A stretch of 64,000 nucleotides of DNA, from the NCBI GenBank assembly GCA_959597175.1, contig CAUFXM010000007.1, forward strand, positions 1 to 64,000, read 5' to 3'. Positions 1-8,400 of the stretch are shown here, in pieces (positions within the stretch are counted from its first letter, which is position 1; every line of letters begins with the position of its first letter). Under the pieces are notes generated by a model that saw only the letters and a program-made list of their open reading frames with translations, did not search any database and was not told where the DNA came from. Position numbers and translations under genes: made by a program. Origin of the DNA: an uncultured Methanomassiliicoccales archaeon (GTDB lineage: Archaea; Thermoplasmatota; Thermoplasmata; Methanomassiliicoccales; Methanomethylophilaceae).

Positions 1-112
1 TTGGTGAAATTCCAATTCATCCTGTCACGAAATGCCAGATGGATTCAACGGAGCTTGCGTCCGGACACGGGGGTGCAAAACCGTTAAACGGCCGCATGGT
101 GGTCCCCGGCCC

Positions 113-655
113 ATGGTCTCCAAGTCAGCGATGGCGTCGGTCGTGGCTTTGGCCGTGGTTGCGGTGGCGTGCCTGATGGCGTTCGGTCCGTGGGGGGATG
201 ATGAATCCGTTTCGAACCCCGTCCTGAGGACTGATGTCCGTGTGGGTGACACCGTGGTCGTGGAGGGGACTACGGTCCTGTCGGACGAGTTCGAGCACTT
301 CAGGTCCGAGTACACGGTCCTCGAGGCTTCCTCTGAGGGGGTCTCTGTCCGCGAGGTCATCACGGATACGGACACCGGTCGCCAGAGCGATATAACCCGG
401 ACCTTCCCATCGGAGGAGGCGTTCCTAGAGGGTGTGTACGTGAGGGCGCCGATGGATTCGGTTGCCCGGAACTTCGAGGTGATCGGCGACACCGTCCTGG
501 ACACCCCGTTCGGCAGAGTCGCCTGCGACATCTGGCGTTCGACCACATCGTCCCAGCAGTTCGAGGTGTGGCTCTCCTCGGATGGCACGGTCTACATGAT
601 GGCGGGGGACGGATTCGAGATCCGCCTGGTGTCGACCTCGCTGCTCTCGGGGTGA
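113..655 (+). CDS. membrane-anchored extracytoplasmic protein, unknown function
   Basis: I do not recognise this 180-residue protein. The first ~25 residues form one hydrophobic segment (SAMASVVALAVVAVACLM), so it is probably an uncleaved N-terminal anchor or a signal peptide with the rest outside the cell. The remainder is acidic, rich in Val/Thr/Ser and looks beta-stranded. ATG 113 is preferred over an upstream start at 32 because the hydrophobic segment then begins at once, and a TATA-like gttaaacg (83-90) lies about 27 nt upstream. The DNA glycosylase gene follows within a few bases, so the two may be cotranscribed. No catalytic motif is visible. Confidence 0.6.
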   Translation: MVSKSAMASVVALAVVAVACLMAFGPWGDDESVSNPVLRTDVRVGDTVVVEGTTVLSDEFEHFRSEYTVLEASSEGVSVREVITDTDTGRQSDITRTFPSEEAFLEGVYVRAPMDSVARNFEVIGDTVLDTPFGRVACDIWRSTTSSQQFEVWLSSDGTVYMMAGDGFEIRLVSTSLLSG

Positions 656-659
656 TGCT

Positions 660-1205
660 CTGGTCACTCGGGGGATCACGGAGGGGAGGGTCCTCGGAAA
701 GGCGTACTATTCCAAGGGGGCCCTGGAGCTCGCCCCGGACATGCTGGGGAAGCTGCTGTGCAGGATGTTTCCTAATGGGGATGTCCGCAGGTACCGTGTG
801 ACCGAGACTGAGGCGTACTGCGGCGAGGACGATACCGCTTGCCACGCCCACCGTTGCCCCACAGGCAGGGCCAGGGTCATGTTCTCGGCCGGCGGGCTGG
901 CCTATGTGCACAGGTGCCACATGTACAACCTTCTGACCGTCGTCGTAGGTCCGGAGGGGATCCCGGAGGGGGTTCTGATCAGGGGCGTAGAGGGGTTCGA
1001 TGGTCCGGGCAGGGTCGGGAGGGAGTTGGAGCTGGACCTGTCCATGTACGGCTCCGAGATGTCGCCGGAGGGATTCCTCTGGCTGGAGGACGACGGATAC
1101 GTCCCGGAACACGTGGAGACGTCGCCGCGTATAGGCATCCCCTACGCATCGGAGGAGGACCGCAACAGGCTGTGGAACTTCAGAGCGTCCGAAGGACGAA
1201 AATAA
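660..1205 (+). CDS. mpg: DNA-3-methyladenine glycosylase (AAG/Mpg family)
   Basis: Base-excision repair enzyme removing alkylated purines. The family signature is clear: the catalytic-Glu segment VTETEAY, then a CHAHR.PTGRARVMF stretch, the YVHRCHMYNLLTVVV strand and the C-terminal PRIGIPYA motif. The family's first helix (VLGKAYYSKGALELAPDMLG) is encoded upstream of the first ATG (741) with no in-frame ATG, GTG or TTG. I therefore place the start at CTG 660, just after a ggtgatg that could pair with the 16S 3' end. If ATG 741 is used, the protein would lack this helix. Ends in TAA. It follows the preceding gene closely. Confidence 0.8.
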   Translation: MVTRGITEGRVLGKAYYSKGALELAPDMLGKLLCRMFPNGDVRRYRVTETEAYCGEDDTACHAHRCPTGRARVMFSAGGLAYVHRCHMYNLLTVVVGPEGIPEGVLIRGVEGFDGPGRVGRELELDLSMYGSEMSPEGFLWLEDDGYVPEHVETSPRIGIPYASEEDRNRLWNFRASEGRK

Positions 1206-1219
1206 TTACTTGTAAGGTC

Positions 1220-2089
1220 ATGCGGGATTCGATGCCAGAAGCCACAGTCGGACAGTACATGATCCGCAACGTCCACACAGTTAGTCCGGACATGACCGTC
1301 GAGGAAGTCCGCCAGGAGATCATCAACTCGAATTTCCATGGGTTCCCAATCGTAGAGAAGGGGTACCTGCTCGGATTCGTCACGGCGAAGGAGCTTCTCA
1401 GGCATATAGACAAGCCCGACGCCAAGATCCGCACGGTCATGAAGCGCGGCACGCTTTGCGCCATCCCGTCCATGTCGATAGACGACGCCACCCGCATCCT
1501 GTTCAGGTACGGGCTAAGGAACCTTCCCGTGGTGGATGAGGACAAGAAGCTGGTGGGGATCATCTCGAACATAGACATCGTCAGGTCCCAGATCGAGAAG
1601 TCCCGTCCCGGCAAGGTGATGTCCGTGAAGAACTTCCTGGAGCAGCAGAACGGCATCAGGATGAAGGTGGTCAACAAGGAGATCCCCATAGAGTCCATCA
1701 TCCCCAGCCAGAAGGAGGTGTACATGGACGAGCTCATCGGCCGCCAGTACGAGATCAAGAGGGGGCTCAACGAGCCGCTGATCGTGGTGGAGAGGAGGAA
1801 CGGGTACCTCCTGGTCGACGGTCACCACAGGGTCATGGCCGCCAAGAGGGCGGGAGCCAAGACATTCAAGGCGATCGTCCTGGTCCCCAACGACTACGAC
1901 ACCAAGTTCGGGCTGGAGAAGACGGCGGAGCGCTGGGGGCTGCACACCCTGGACGATGTGAAGATCATCGAGGGAGCCAAGCATCCGTTCATGGAGATCA
2001 CCACTATGCTCCTACCGAGCGAGGAGGCCAACGGTCTCAACCAGAGGCTCATCGAGAATGACGGGACGCACGTCGGGAACCGATCATGA
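1220..2089 (+). CDS. CBS-pair protein fused to a ParB/Srx-like domain
   Basis: 289 residues. Two CBS motifs form a Bateman module at the N-terminus (VGQYMIRNVHTVSPDMTVEE... and VMKRGTLCAIPSMSIDDATR...), which in this family binds adenosine nucleotides. The C-terminal half is ParB/sulfiredoxin-like, with IPIESIIPSQ, NEPLIVVERRNGYLLVDGHH and RVMAAKRAGA. The GxxxxDGHHR signature is the nucleotide-binding box of this fold. Probable role: an energy-sensing regulator or small-molecule-controlled kinase-like enzyme; substrate unknown. ATG 1220 follows an AT-rich aataattactt element; ATG 1232 is an alternative. The last 6 nt overlap the 3' end of the convergent ATPase gene. Confidence 0.75.
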   Translation: MRDSMPEATVGQYMIRNVHTVSPDMTVEEVRQEIINSNFHGFPIVEKGYLLGFVTAKELLRHIDKPDAKIRTVMKRGTLCAIPSMSIDDATRILFRYGLRNLPVVDEDKKLVGIISNIDIVRSQIEKSRPGKVMSVKNFLEQQNGIRMKVVNKEIPIESIIPSQKEVYMDELIGRQYEIKRGLNEPLIVVERRNGYLLVDGHHRVMAAKRAGAKTFKAIVLVPNDYDTKFGLEKTAERWGLHTLDDVKIIEGAKHPFMEITTMLLPSEEANGLNQRLIENDGTHVGNRS

Positions 2090-3520
2090 CATCCTGACGA
2101 ATCCGCCGTACGGCATGCCATCCAGGTCGTCCGGGGGAACACGGCCCAGAAGCTTGTCCGGGCCCACCAGAGCGATCCCGTGTTCGGAGGCGTATTCCTC
2201 CAGTTCTCCGTCGAAACCGGACCTGGAGATCAGCATATAGTGCAGGTTCGGCGTTGACAAGGTCTTCTCGGTGCGATGGATCAGCCTGTTCAGGTCCGAG
2301 AACCCAACGGGGTTCCTGGAGAACTTGCATTCCACGAAGATCTGGGACATGCACATCCTGCTGTCGTATACGTTCGCGATTATGTCTATGTCCGTGTCGG
2401 TCCCGTCCACGTTTCCCCACCATTTCCCGATGTCTCCGACGTTGTACGATTCCTCTATGTACTCCCTGCACAGGAGCTCGAACCTCAGGCCCATGAAGGT
2501 GTCCACCTCGTGGGCGATAAGTTTGAGTTTCATGTCGTCGTCCATGCGGAGGCTGGATAGCATGGTGGGATGGCGGCTGATGACCTCGTACCAGAACGCC
2601 AGGACGTTGTCGCTGATGTAGAACGTCGGTCTCTTGGGCGCTCCGTTCATGGGGCGGCGCCTGGCCACGTATCCGAGCTCCTCCAGTTCCCTTATCATCT
2701 TTGAGCATGTTCCTTTATCCAGACCGAGTTTCTGACAGATCCTCTTCTGATCCGTCTGTCCGTCGGATATGCACATCATAATCCCGGAGTAGATGTCGGC
2801 GTGGCTCTCCTCAGACACGAGGGCGTATGCCTCGTTGCTAAGTGGGGGGTCGTCACCGAAGAAGCACGTCGCCAAGGATTGCTCGTAGGTGTCGCGACTC
2901 ATCATCAGATGGTACTTCGGGATGCCGCCTACCGTCAGATATGTTCTGATGGCGTCGATGTCGCTCATGTTCCTGTGGAAACCAGTGCACTGTCTGAATG
3001 TCAGCGGTCTGACCCTCATGCGGTTCATGAACCGACCGTACAGGGGGCTGGAGATCCTCTCCACCGCATCTCTGATCATCGATTCGGAGGAACCGCATAT
3101 CACGACCATGCAGTTAAGGTCCCTGACGTCCACGTCCAGGAACGCCTGCAGGGCCGAGGTAACGTGGGGGGCGTCGCGGACGAGGTATGGGAATTCGTCG
3201 AGGATCACGATCGTCTTCTCCTCCCTGCATATGTCTCTCACGACCCACATGAGCTCGGTGAATGTCTCTGCCTCAACCTCCCTTCCCAGGAAGCTCTCCA
3301 GCTCCCCTCTCAGGCGCACGAGGTTCTCGATATAGGAGCGTTTGATGAATTGGAAAGAGATGGTCCGTTTGTCCTTGGTGAATTCAGCCAGGAGACGACT
3401 CTTGCCCACGGACCTGCGCCCGTAGACGGCGCATGTCTGGAGCCCTGGCTGTTCGTATATCTCCTGCAGGCGGGACATCTCCTTCTCGCGGCCGAGGAAC
3501 ACGCTCATCATCACGGACAT
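2084..3520 (-). CDS. archaeal AAA+ ATPase with DUF234 nuclease-like domain
   Basis: 478 residues. The N-terminal P-loop ATPase has Walker A VYGRRSVGKSRLL and Walker B IVILDEFPYL. A winged-helix segment follows near residues 235-290 (QKLGLDKGTCSKMIRELEELGYV), and the C-terminal DUF234 region carries a PD-(D/E)xK-like pattern (DIDIIANV ... IFVECKFS). This archaeal-ATPase/DUF234 family is common, patchily distributed and often linked to mobile or defence regions; its biochemical role is not settled. ATG 3520 is the natural start. Three nested palindromes lie just upstream (see 3533-3598), suggesting tight, possibly autogenous regulation by its own winged helix. It converges on the CBS-ParB gene with a 6-nt overlap. 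Confidence 0.85.
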   Translation of the reverse strand: MSVMMSVFLGREKEMSRLQEIYEQPGLQTCAVYGRRSVGKSRLLAEFTKDKRTISFQFIKRSYIENLVRLRGELESFLGREVEAETFTELMWVVRDICREEKTIVILDEFPYLVRDAPHVTSALQAFLDVDVRDLNCMVVICGSSESMIRDAVERISSPLYGRFMNRMRVRPLTFRQCTGFHRNMSDIDAIRTYLTVGGIPKYHLMMSRDTYEQSLATCFFGDDPPLSNEAYALVSEESHADIYSGIMMCISDGQTDQKRICQKLGLDKGTCSKMIRELEELGYVARRRPMNGAPKRPTFYISDNVLAFWYEVISRHPTMLSSLRMDDDMKLKLIAHEVDTFMGLRFELLCREYIEESYNVGDIGKWWGNVDGTDTDIDIIANVYDSRMCMSQIFVECKFSRNPVGFSDLNRLIHRTEKTLSTPNLHYMLISRSGFDGELEEYASEHGIALVGPDKLLGRVPPDDLDGMPYGGFVRMS

Positions 3521-3532
3521 TGGTTGGATAAT

Positions 3533-3598
3533 ATTTCAAAATTTTTGAAAGTTGAAAATATTTTCAACTAATTGAAAAGTTGATAACGTTACCAACTT
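3533..3598 (-). promoter_or_regulatory. AT-rich promoter with three nested palindromes (putative operator)
   Basis: Directly upstream of the DUF234 ATPase. Positions 3550-3569 are a perfect 20-bp palindrome centred on aaaatatttt. Positions 3577-3598 form a 22-bp palindrome with one mismatched pair (aagttgataacg / gttaccaactt). Positions 3534-3550 (tttcaaaa / tttttgaaa) form a third, near-perfect one. All share GTTGA/TCAAC or TTGAAA half-sites. The AT content contrasts with the GC-rich surroundings. Best read as a promoter covered by a dimeric repressor's operators. Confidence 0.65.
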
Positions 3599-3640
3599 CT
3601 GACTCCAGGGGAATCGATAGGGGTATGATGAAAACAGGGA

Positions 3641-3665
3641 AAAACGGGCCTGGAGGCCCGGTTTT
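3641..3665 (-). terminator. hairpin terminator of ppsA
   Basis: Stem CGGGCC/GGCCCG with a 4-nt loop, flanked by aaaa and tttt, immediately after the ppsA stop codon. On the minus strand the stem is followed by a T run. Confidence 0.7.
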
Positions 3666-3667
3666 GA

Positions 3668-5992
3668 TCAAAGGAACTTGTTCCTGAGGTTCCTGAGATC
3701 CCTGAGGATGATCTTCTGCTCCGCGGAGGCGATGATCCTCTTGGTCTTCACGAACGTGTCGGGGTTCAGGGAGATGCAGTCGATCCCCTGCTCAACCAGG
3801 AACTCGGTGAACTCCGGGTAGACCGACGGCCCCTGCCCGCAGATGCTGACGTGCTTGCCGTTCTCGTGGGCGACCTTGATGAGCTGGGCGATGGCCCTCT
3901 TGACCCCCTCGTTCCTCTCGTCGAAGTATCCCATGTGCCCGAGGATGTCGGAGTCCCTGTCGCTTCCCATGACCAGCTGGGTCAGGTCGTTGGACCCGAT
4001 GGAGAACCAGTCGCAGTACTTGCAGAACTCGTCCGCCATGAAGATGTTAACGGGGATCTCGGCCATGAAGTACAGCTTGAAGTCCCTGCCCCTCCTCAGG
4101 CCGACGGAGTGCATCATCTCGGTGATGTCCTGGACCTCCTCGACGGTCCTGACGAACGGGAGCATCATGTTGAGGTTCTTGAGACCCATCTCGTCCCTGA
4201 CCTTCTTGATGGCTTTCAGCTCGCACATGAACGCCTCGCGGTAGCTGTCGGAGACGTACCTGGAGCAGCCCCTCCATCCGATCATGGGGTTGTCCTCGTT
4301 GGGCTCGTAGTCCGCACCGCCCTTCATGTCGCGGTACTCGTTGGTCTTGAAGTCGGAGGTCCTGAGGGTGATGGGCCTGGGGTAGAACGCCCTGCAGACC
4401 TTGGCGATCCCTTCGGCCAGCTTGTCGATGAGCTCCTCGGCCCTGCCCTCCTCTATGACGGCGCAGGGGTGCTCCCCGATGTAGTTGGTGAACAGGAACT
4501 CGCTCCTCATCAGACCGACGCCGTCGCACTGGAGCTTGGCGATCTCCTCGGCCTTGGCGGGCATGGACATGTTGACCATGACCTTGGTCCCGGTGATGGG
4601 GACGTACTCCGCGAACGCGGCTGCCGCCGGCGCGGAGGATGGGGCGTCCTGTCCGGCGGCCTTCTTCAGGATACCCTTGTAGACGGTCCCGGTGGTCCCG
4701 TCCACGGTGACGTCCATGCCGTCCTTCAGGATCTCGGTGGCGTTGCCGGTGCCGACGACGCAGGGGGTGCCGAGCTCCCTGGAGATGATGGCGGCGTGGC
4801 AGGTCATCCCTCCCTCGTCGGTGACGATGGCGGCGGCCCTGCTCATGGCGGGGACCATGTCGGGCATGGTCATCTGGGTCACGAGGACGTCGCCCTCCTT
4901 GACCGCGTCAAGGCTCATGCTGGTGTCGTAGATGACGACCTTCCCGGTGGCGAGGCCGGGGCTGGCCCCCAGTCCGGTGGCCACGATGTCCTCGCTGTTG
5001 GCGGCGGTCCCTACGGATTCGTTGGTGGCCGAGTTGCCGGTGGCGGTGATGGGTCTGGCCTGGACGATGTATGCCTTGTCATCCTCCACGCACCACTCCA
5101 TGTCCATGGGCTTCTCGTAGTGGATCTCGATCTGCCTTCCGATCTCGGCGATCTCCTGGATGCGGTCGTCGGGGATCTTCTGGGCCTTCACCATGTCCTT
5201 GGGCATGTTCTCTTTGACGACCCCTCCCTCGGGGCCGCGGACGTACTTCCAGTTCTGGGTGGATATCCTCTTCTTGAGGATCTCCATCTTCTGCTTGTCG
5301 ACCACATATGTGTCGGGGGTGACCTCCCCTCCGACGATGGCCTCGCCGAGCCCGTATCCCGCCTCTATGACGATCTGCTTGGCTCCGCTGTTGGGGTCGA
5401 CGGTGAACATGATCCCGGAGAACTCGGAGTTGACCATCCTCTGCACGACGACGGCGAGCTTCACGTCGTCGTGGGCGAATCCCTGCTTCTCGCGGTATGC
5501 TATGGCCCTGGCGGTGAAGAGCGAGGACCAGCACTTCCTGATCTTGTCGAAGAGGTCGGCCTCGTCCTTGACGTTCAGGTAGGTCTCCTGCTGCCCGGCG
5601 AAGCTGGCGTCGGGGAGGTCCTCCGCGGTCGCGCTGGACCTGACGGCGACGAATCCGGTCTTCCCCTTGGGGAAGAGGATCTTGTAGCGGGAGACGATCT
5701 CCTTCTTCAGGTCATCGGGGATCTCGCACTCCTCGAACATGGCCCTGATCCTGTCGGACGCTTCCGCGAGGCTGTCGTCGGAAGACCTGTCGATGCCGTC
5801 GAGGGCCTCGGCGATCTTCTGCATTATGTCGCCGCTCTGGATGAAGTAGTCGTAGGCGGCGGTTGTGAGGACGAAAGCCTCGGGGACCGGGAACCCGGCG
5901 TTGGTGAGCTCTCCGAGGTTGGCCCCCTTGCCACCCACGATGGGTATGTCTTCGACGTGCAGCTCGTTTACGTCAACGATCTTTTTGTCCAT
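3668..5992 (-). CDS. ppsA: phosphoenolpyruvate synthase
   Basis: 774 residues, the usual length of PEP synthase, which converts pyruvate + ATP to PEP + AMP + Pi for gluconeogenesis. The N-terminal ATP-grasp domain starts with PIVGGKGANLGEL and contains FVAVRSSATAEDLPDASFAGQQ. The swivelling phosphohistidine domain has GGMTCHAAIISRELG (catalytic His in TCHAA). The C-terminal PEP-binding TIM barrel carries the EFLFTNY, FSIGSNDLTQ and SICGQGPS motifs. The gene is divergent from the por operon, which makes the pyruvate that PpsA uses, so the shared 407-nt intergenic region probably coordinates the acetyl-CoA to PEP route. Confidence 0.97.
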   Translation of the reverse strand: MDKKIVDVNELHVEDIPIVGGKGANLGELTNAGFPVPEAFVLTTAAYDYFIQSGDIMQKIAEALDGIDRSSDDSLAEASDRIRAMFEECEIPDDLKKEIVSRYKILFPKGKTGFVAVRSSATAEDLPDASFAGQQETYLNVKDEADLFDKIRKCWSSLFTARAIAYREKQGFAHDDVKLAVVVQRMVNSEFSGIMFTVDPNSGAKQIVIEAGYGLGEAIVGGEVTPDTYVVDKQKMEILKKRISTQNWKYVRGPEGGVVKENMPKDMVKAQKIPDDRIQEIAEIGRQIEIHYEKPMDMEWCVEDDKAYIVQARPITATGNSATNESVGTAANSEDIVATGLGASPGLATGKVVIYDTSMSLDAVKEGDVLVTQMTMPDMVPAMSRAAAIVTDEGGMTCHAAIISRELGTPCVVGTGNATEILKDGMDVTVDGTTGTVYKGILKKAAGQDAPSSAPAAAAFAEYVPITGTKVMVNMSMPAKAEEIAKLQCDGVGLMRSEFLFTNYIGEHPCAVIEEGRAEELIDKLAEGIAKVCRAFYPRPITLRTSDFKTNEYRDMKGGADYEPNEDNPMIGWRGCSRYVSDSYREAFMCELKAIKKVRDEMGLKNLNMMLPFVRTVEEVQDITEMMHSVGLRRGRDFKLYFMAEIPVNIFMADEFCKYCDWFSIGSNDLTQLVMGSDRDSDILGHMGYFDERNEGVKRAIAQLIKVAHENGKHVSICGQGPSVYPEFTEFLVEQGIDCISLNPDTFVKTKRIIASAEQKIILRDLRNLRNKFL

Positions 5993-6267
5993 GTGAATCC
6001 TCTGCGAATGGAACCGGTTTACGGGACCTTTACGGCCTCTTCTGGGGCTCAGTATCCTTTACGTAATTTTATTGTTTCTCCGACGAAAGCGACCGTCCGC
6101 CGCCGTCTGGAACCACCCGCCCGGACCCCTGTCGTGGGCCGGCAGGCCCGACCGTCCTGGAGGTTCCGACACCATGTCGTGAACGGACGTCCCGCGGAGA
6201 CGGACCGCGATGCGGCCTGCCATGCACCGTCCGGTCCCCCTCCTGGGTGGCCATTCCCGCAAGCAAT

Positions 6268-6323
6268 CTACGGATTCCTTCAATGGAATTACGGATTCCG
6301 TAGCAAAAACCGCTTAGGATTCC
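6268..6323 (+). promoter_or_regulatory. repeats upstream of the por operon
   Basis: The 5993-6399 gap between ppsA and porC has no gene. It holds three copies of ggattcc (6272, 6293, 6317; spacings 21 and 24 nt), and the first two lie inside an inverted repeat with arms ctacgga (6268-6274) and tccgtag (6297-6303). They precede the TATA box at 6361-6367, a position suited to an activator or repressor site. Confidence 0.45.
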
Positions 6324-6360
6324 TTGAATCTGGAGGAAAAACCGCGGATACTACAAAGGG

Positions 6361-6367
6361 TTTAAAT
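6361..6367 (+). promoter_or_regulatory. TATA box of the por operon
   Basis: tttaaat lies 33-39 nt before ATG 6400, which gives a transcript with a leader of only about 10 nt. Confidence 0.55.
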
Positions 6368-6399
6368 CACTGGCACCATACGGAAGCCCAGTGGTACCT

Positions 6400-6957
6400 A
6401 TGCACATGGAAATTTGTTGGCATGGCAGGGGAGGCCAGGGGGTCGTCACAGCGAACGAGATCCTCGCCGAGACCTGCATCGCCACGGGCATGTACGTCAA
6501 GGCCTTCCCTGAGTTCGGACCCGAGAGGATGGGCGCGCCGATCAGGGGATTCACCAGGATCGCAGACACACCCATCAGGGTCCACAGCCAGGTCTACGAG
6601 CCCGATGTCGTCATCATCATGGACGGGACGCTCGTCGGCAAGGTGGACGTCACCAGGGGCATCAAAAAGGACTCCGTCATCCTGGCCAACTACACCGGGA
6701 CGCCCGAGGAGCTCCAGAGCGCCCTGGGGGTGGACGTCGCCTGCCACACGGTCGACGCGAACAAGATCGCCATCGAGGAGATCGGGAAGCCCATGGTCAA
6801 CACGGTCATGCTGGGTGCCCTGATCGGCTGCGTGGACATCGTCCCGTACGACCAGCTGGAGGACCAGATCACCAACAAGTTCACCGGCAAGCTGTCCGAC
6901 AAGGTGATCGTGAAGAACCTCTCCGCACTGAAGAGGGGAAACAAGGAGGTGCAGTGA
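6400..6957 (+). CDS. porC: pyruvate:ferredoxin oxidoreductase, gamma subunit
   Basis: 185 residues. PorC is the gamma subunit of the four-subunit pyruvate:ferredoxin oxidoreductase, which interconverts pyruvate and acetyl-CoA + CO2 with ferredoxin. The N-terminal WHGRGGQGVVTANEILAE motif and EFGPERMGAPIRGFTRI are diagnostic of the gamma domain. It is the first gene of porCDAB; porD starts 1 nt after its stop. ATG 6400 or 6406 are both possible; a GTG at 6391 also lies in frame. In autotrophic or mixotrophic methanogens the enzyme works mainly in the synthetic direction. Confidence 0.95.
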   Translation: MHMEICWHGRGGQGVVTANEILAETCIATGMYVKAFPEFGPERMGAPIRGFTRIADTPIRVHSQVYEPDVVIIMDGTLVGKVDVTRGIKKDSVILANYTGTPEELQSALGVDVACHTVDANKIAIEEIGKPMVNTVMLGALIGCVDIVPYDQLEDQITNKFTGKLSDKVIVKNLSALKRGNKEVQ

Positions 6958-6958
6958 A

Positions 6959-7234
6959 ATGGCATTGGCAAACGTCAAGGACCTCGTCGTCGGCGGTCGC
7001 ATAATCAAGCCCGGCAACTCGGAGAACTTCTTCACCGGGGACTGGAGGAGCTATGTGCCGGTCATCGACCAGGACAAGTGCATCGACTGCTACACCTGCT
7101 GGATCTACTGTCCCGACAACAGCATCGTGTTCAGGGACGACAAGATGTCCGGCATCAAGATGAGCCACTGCAAGGGATGCGGCATCTGTGCCAAGGTCTG
7201 CCCCAAGAAGGCCATCACAATGAGGGAGGAGTGA
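6959..7234 (+). CDS. porD: pyruvate:ferredoxin oxidoreductase, delta subunit (2[4Fe-4S] ferredoxin)
   Basis: 91 residues. Carries two four-cysteine motifs, CIDCYTCWIYCP and CKGCGICAKVCP, each binding one [4Fe-4S] cluster. It passes electrons between the TPP site of PorB and external ferredoxin. It lies between porC (1-nt gap) and porA (2-nt gap), in the standard gene order C-D-A-B. Confidence 0.95.
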   Translation: MALANVKDLVVGGRIIKPGNSENFFTGDWRSYVPVIDQDKCIDCYTCWIYCPDNSIVFRDDKMSGIKMSHCKGCGICAKVCPKKAITMREE

Positions 7235-7236
7235 GG

Positions 7237-8400
7237 ATGACACACGACATCGCAATCAACGGGGACAACGCCGTCGCGCTGGCATGGAGGCAGATCGATC
7301 CGGATGTGTGCGCAGCGTACCCGATCACGCCGCAGACGATCATCGTCGAGAAGTTCGCAGAGTACGTCGCGAACGGGGAGGTCACCACCGAGTTCGTGTG
7401 CGTAGAGTCCGAGCATTCCGCGCTGACCCTGTGCACGTCGTCCGCTTCCGCGGGAGCCAGGACCTTCACCGCCACCGCTTCCCAGGGACTGGCGTACATG
7501 TGGGAGATGATGCCGATCACCGCGGCCATGAGGGTCCCCCTCATCATGGCGGTGGCCAACAGGGCCGTCTCCGGACCCATCAACATCAACAACGACCACG
7601 GTGACGCAATGTCGGCCCGCGACTGCGGATGGCTCCAGCTGTTCTCCGAGAACGTCCAGCAGGCCTACGACAACTCCATCATAGCGCCCAGGATCGCCGA
7701 GCACCACGATGTCCAGCTCCCCTGCCTGGTCAATCTGGACGGATTCATCCTGTCCCACGCCATCGAGAGGATGACCATGGTCGAGACCATGGACGTCAGG
7801 GAGTTCGTCGGGGATTACGAGCCGCTCTACCCCCTGCTGGACTACAAGCACCCCGTCTCCCACGGGAACATGGACGGCCCCGACTTCTACTACCCCCACA
7901 AGTACCAGTCCGTCCTGGCCATGAACAAGGCCCTGGAGGTCGCGGAGGAGGTCTTCAAGGAGTTCGCCGACATGACCGGAAGGGAGTACCACCTGGTGGA
8001 CGAGTACATGTGCGACGACGCCGAGTTCGTCGCGGTGATCCTCGGGTCCTCATTCGGGACCATGAAGGAGACGGTGGACCAGCTCCGTGCCGAGGGCATT
8101 AAGGCCGGATGCTGCATGCCCCATGTGTACAGGCCATGGCCGGAGGCGGCGATGGCGAAGGTCCTGAAGGGCAAGAAGGCAGTTGCGGTCTTCGACAAGC
8201 ACCTGAGCATAGGCGCCTACGGGCCCATGTTCCCCGAGGTCGTCACCGCCGCCGCGGACCTGGACAAGATGCCCCGGATGTACAACGTGATTTACGGTCT
8301 CGGAGGCGCCGACGCCACCGTGGCCGCTTTCAAGAAGATGATGGAGGAGGTCGCGGCGGAGAAGGCGTCCAAGATCACCTTCCTGGGGGTGAAGGCATGA
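7237..8400 (+). CDS. porA: pyruvate:ferredoxin oxidoreductase, alpha subunit
   Basis: 387 residues. The alpha subunit binds part of TPP and contributes the pyruvate pocket. Motifs: GDNAVALAWRQIDPDVCAAYPITPQT, the EHSALTLCTSSASAGARTFTATASQG glutamate/TPP segment and RAVSGPININNDHGD. ATG 7237 follows the porD stop by 2 nt behind a gagggaggag ribosome site. Its stop overlaps the porB start (ATGA), indicating translational coupling. Confidence 0.95.
   Translation: MTHDIAINGDNAVALAWRQIDPDVCAAYPITPQTIIVEKFAEYVANGEVTTEFVCVESEHSALTLCTSSASAGARTFTATASQGLAYMWEMMPITAAMRVPLIMAVANRAVSGPININNDHGDAMSARDCGWLQLFSENVQQAYDNSIIAPRIAEHHDVQLPCLVNLDGFILSHAIERMTMVETMDVREFVGDYEPLYPLLDYKHPVSHGNMDGPDFYYPHKYQSVLAMNKALEVAEEVFKEFADMTGREYHLVDEYMCDDAEFVAVILGSSFGTMKETVDQLRAEGIKAGCCMPHVYRPWPEAAMAKVLKGKKAVAVFDKHLSIGAYGPMFPEVVTAAADLDKMPRMYNVIYGLGGADATVAAFKKMMEEVAAEKASKITFLGVKA

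Noticed and set aside
3851..6823. 990-codon open frame on the plus strand opposite ppsA
   Set aside because: It is antisense to a strongly conserved ppsA gene and has the Gly/Val/Asp/Leu-rich composition of a GC-bias shadow frame.
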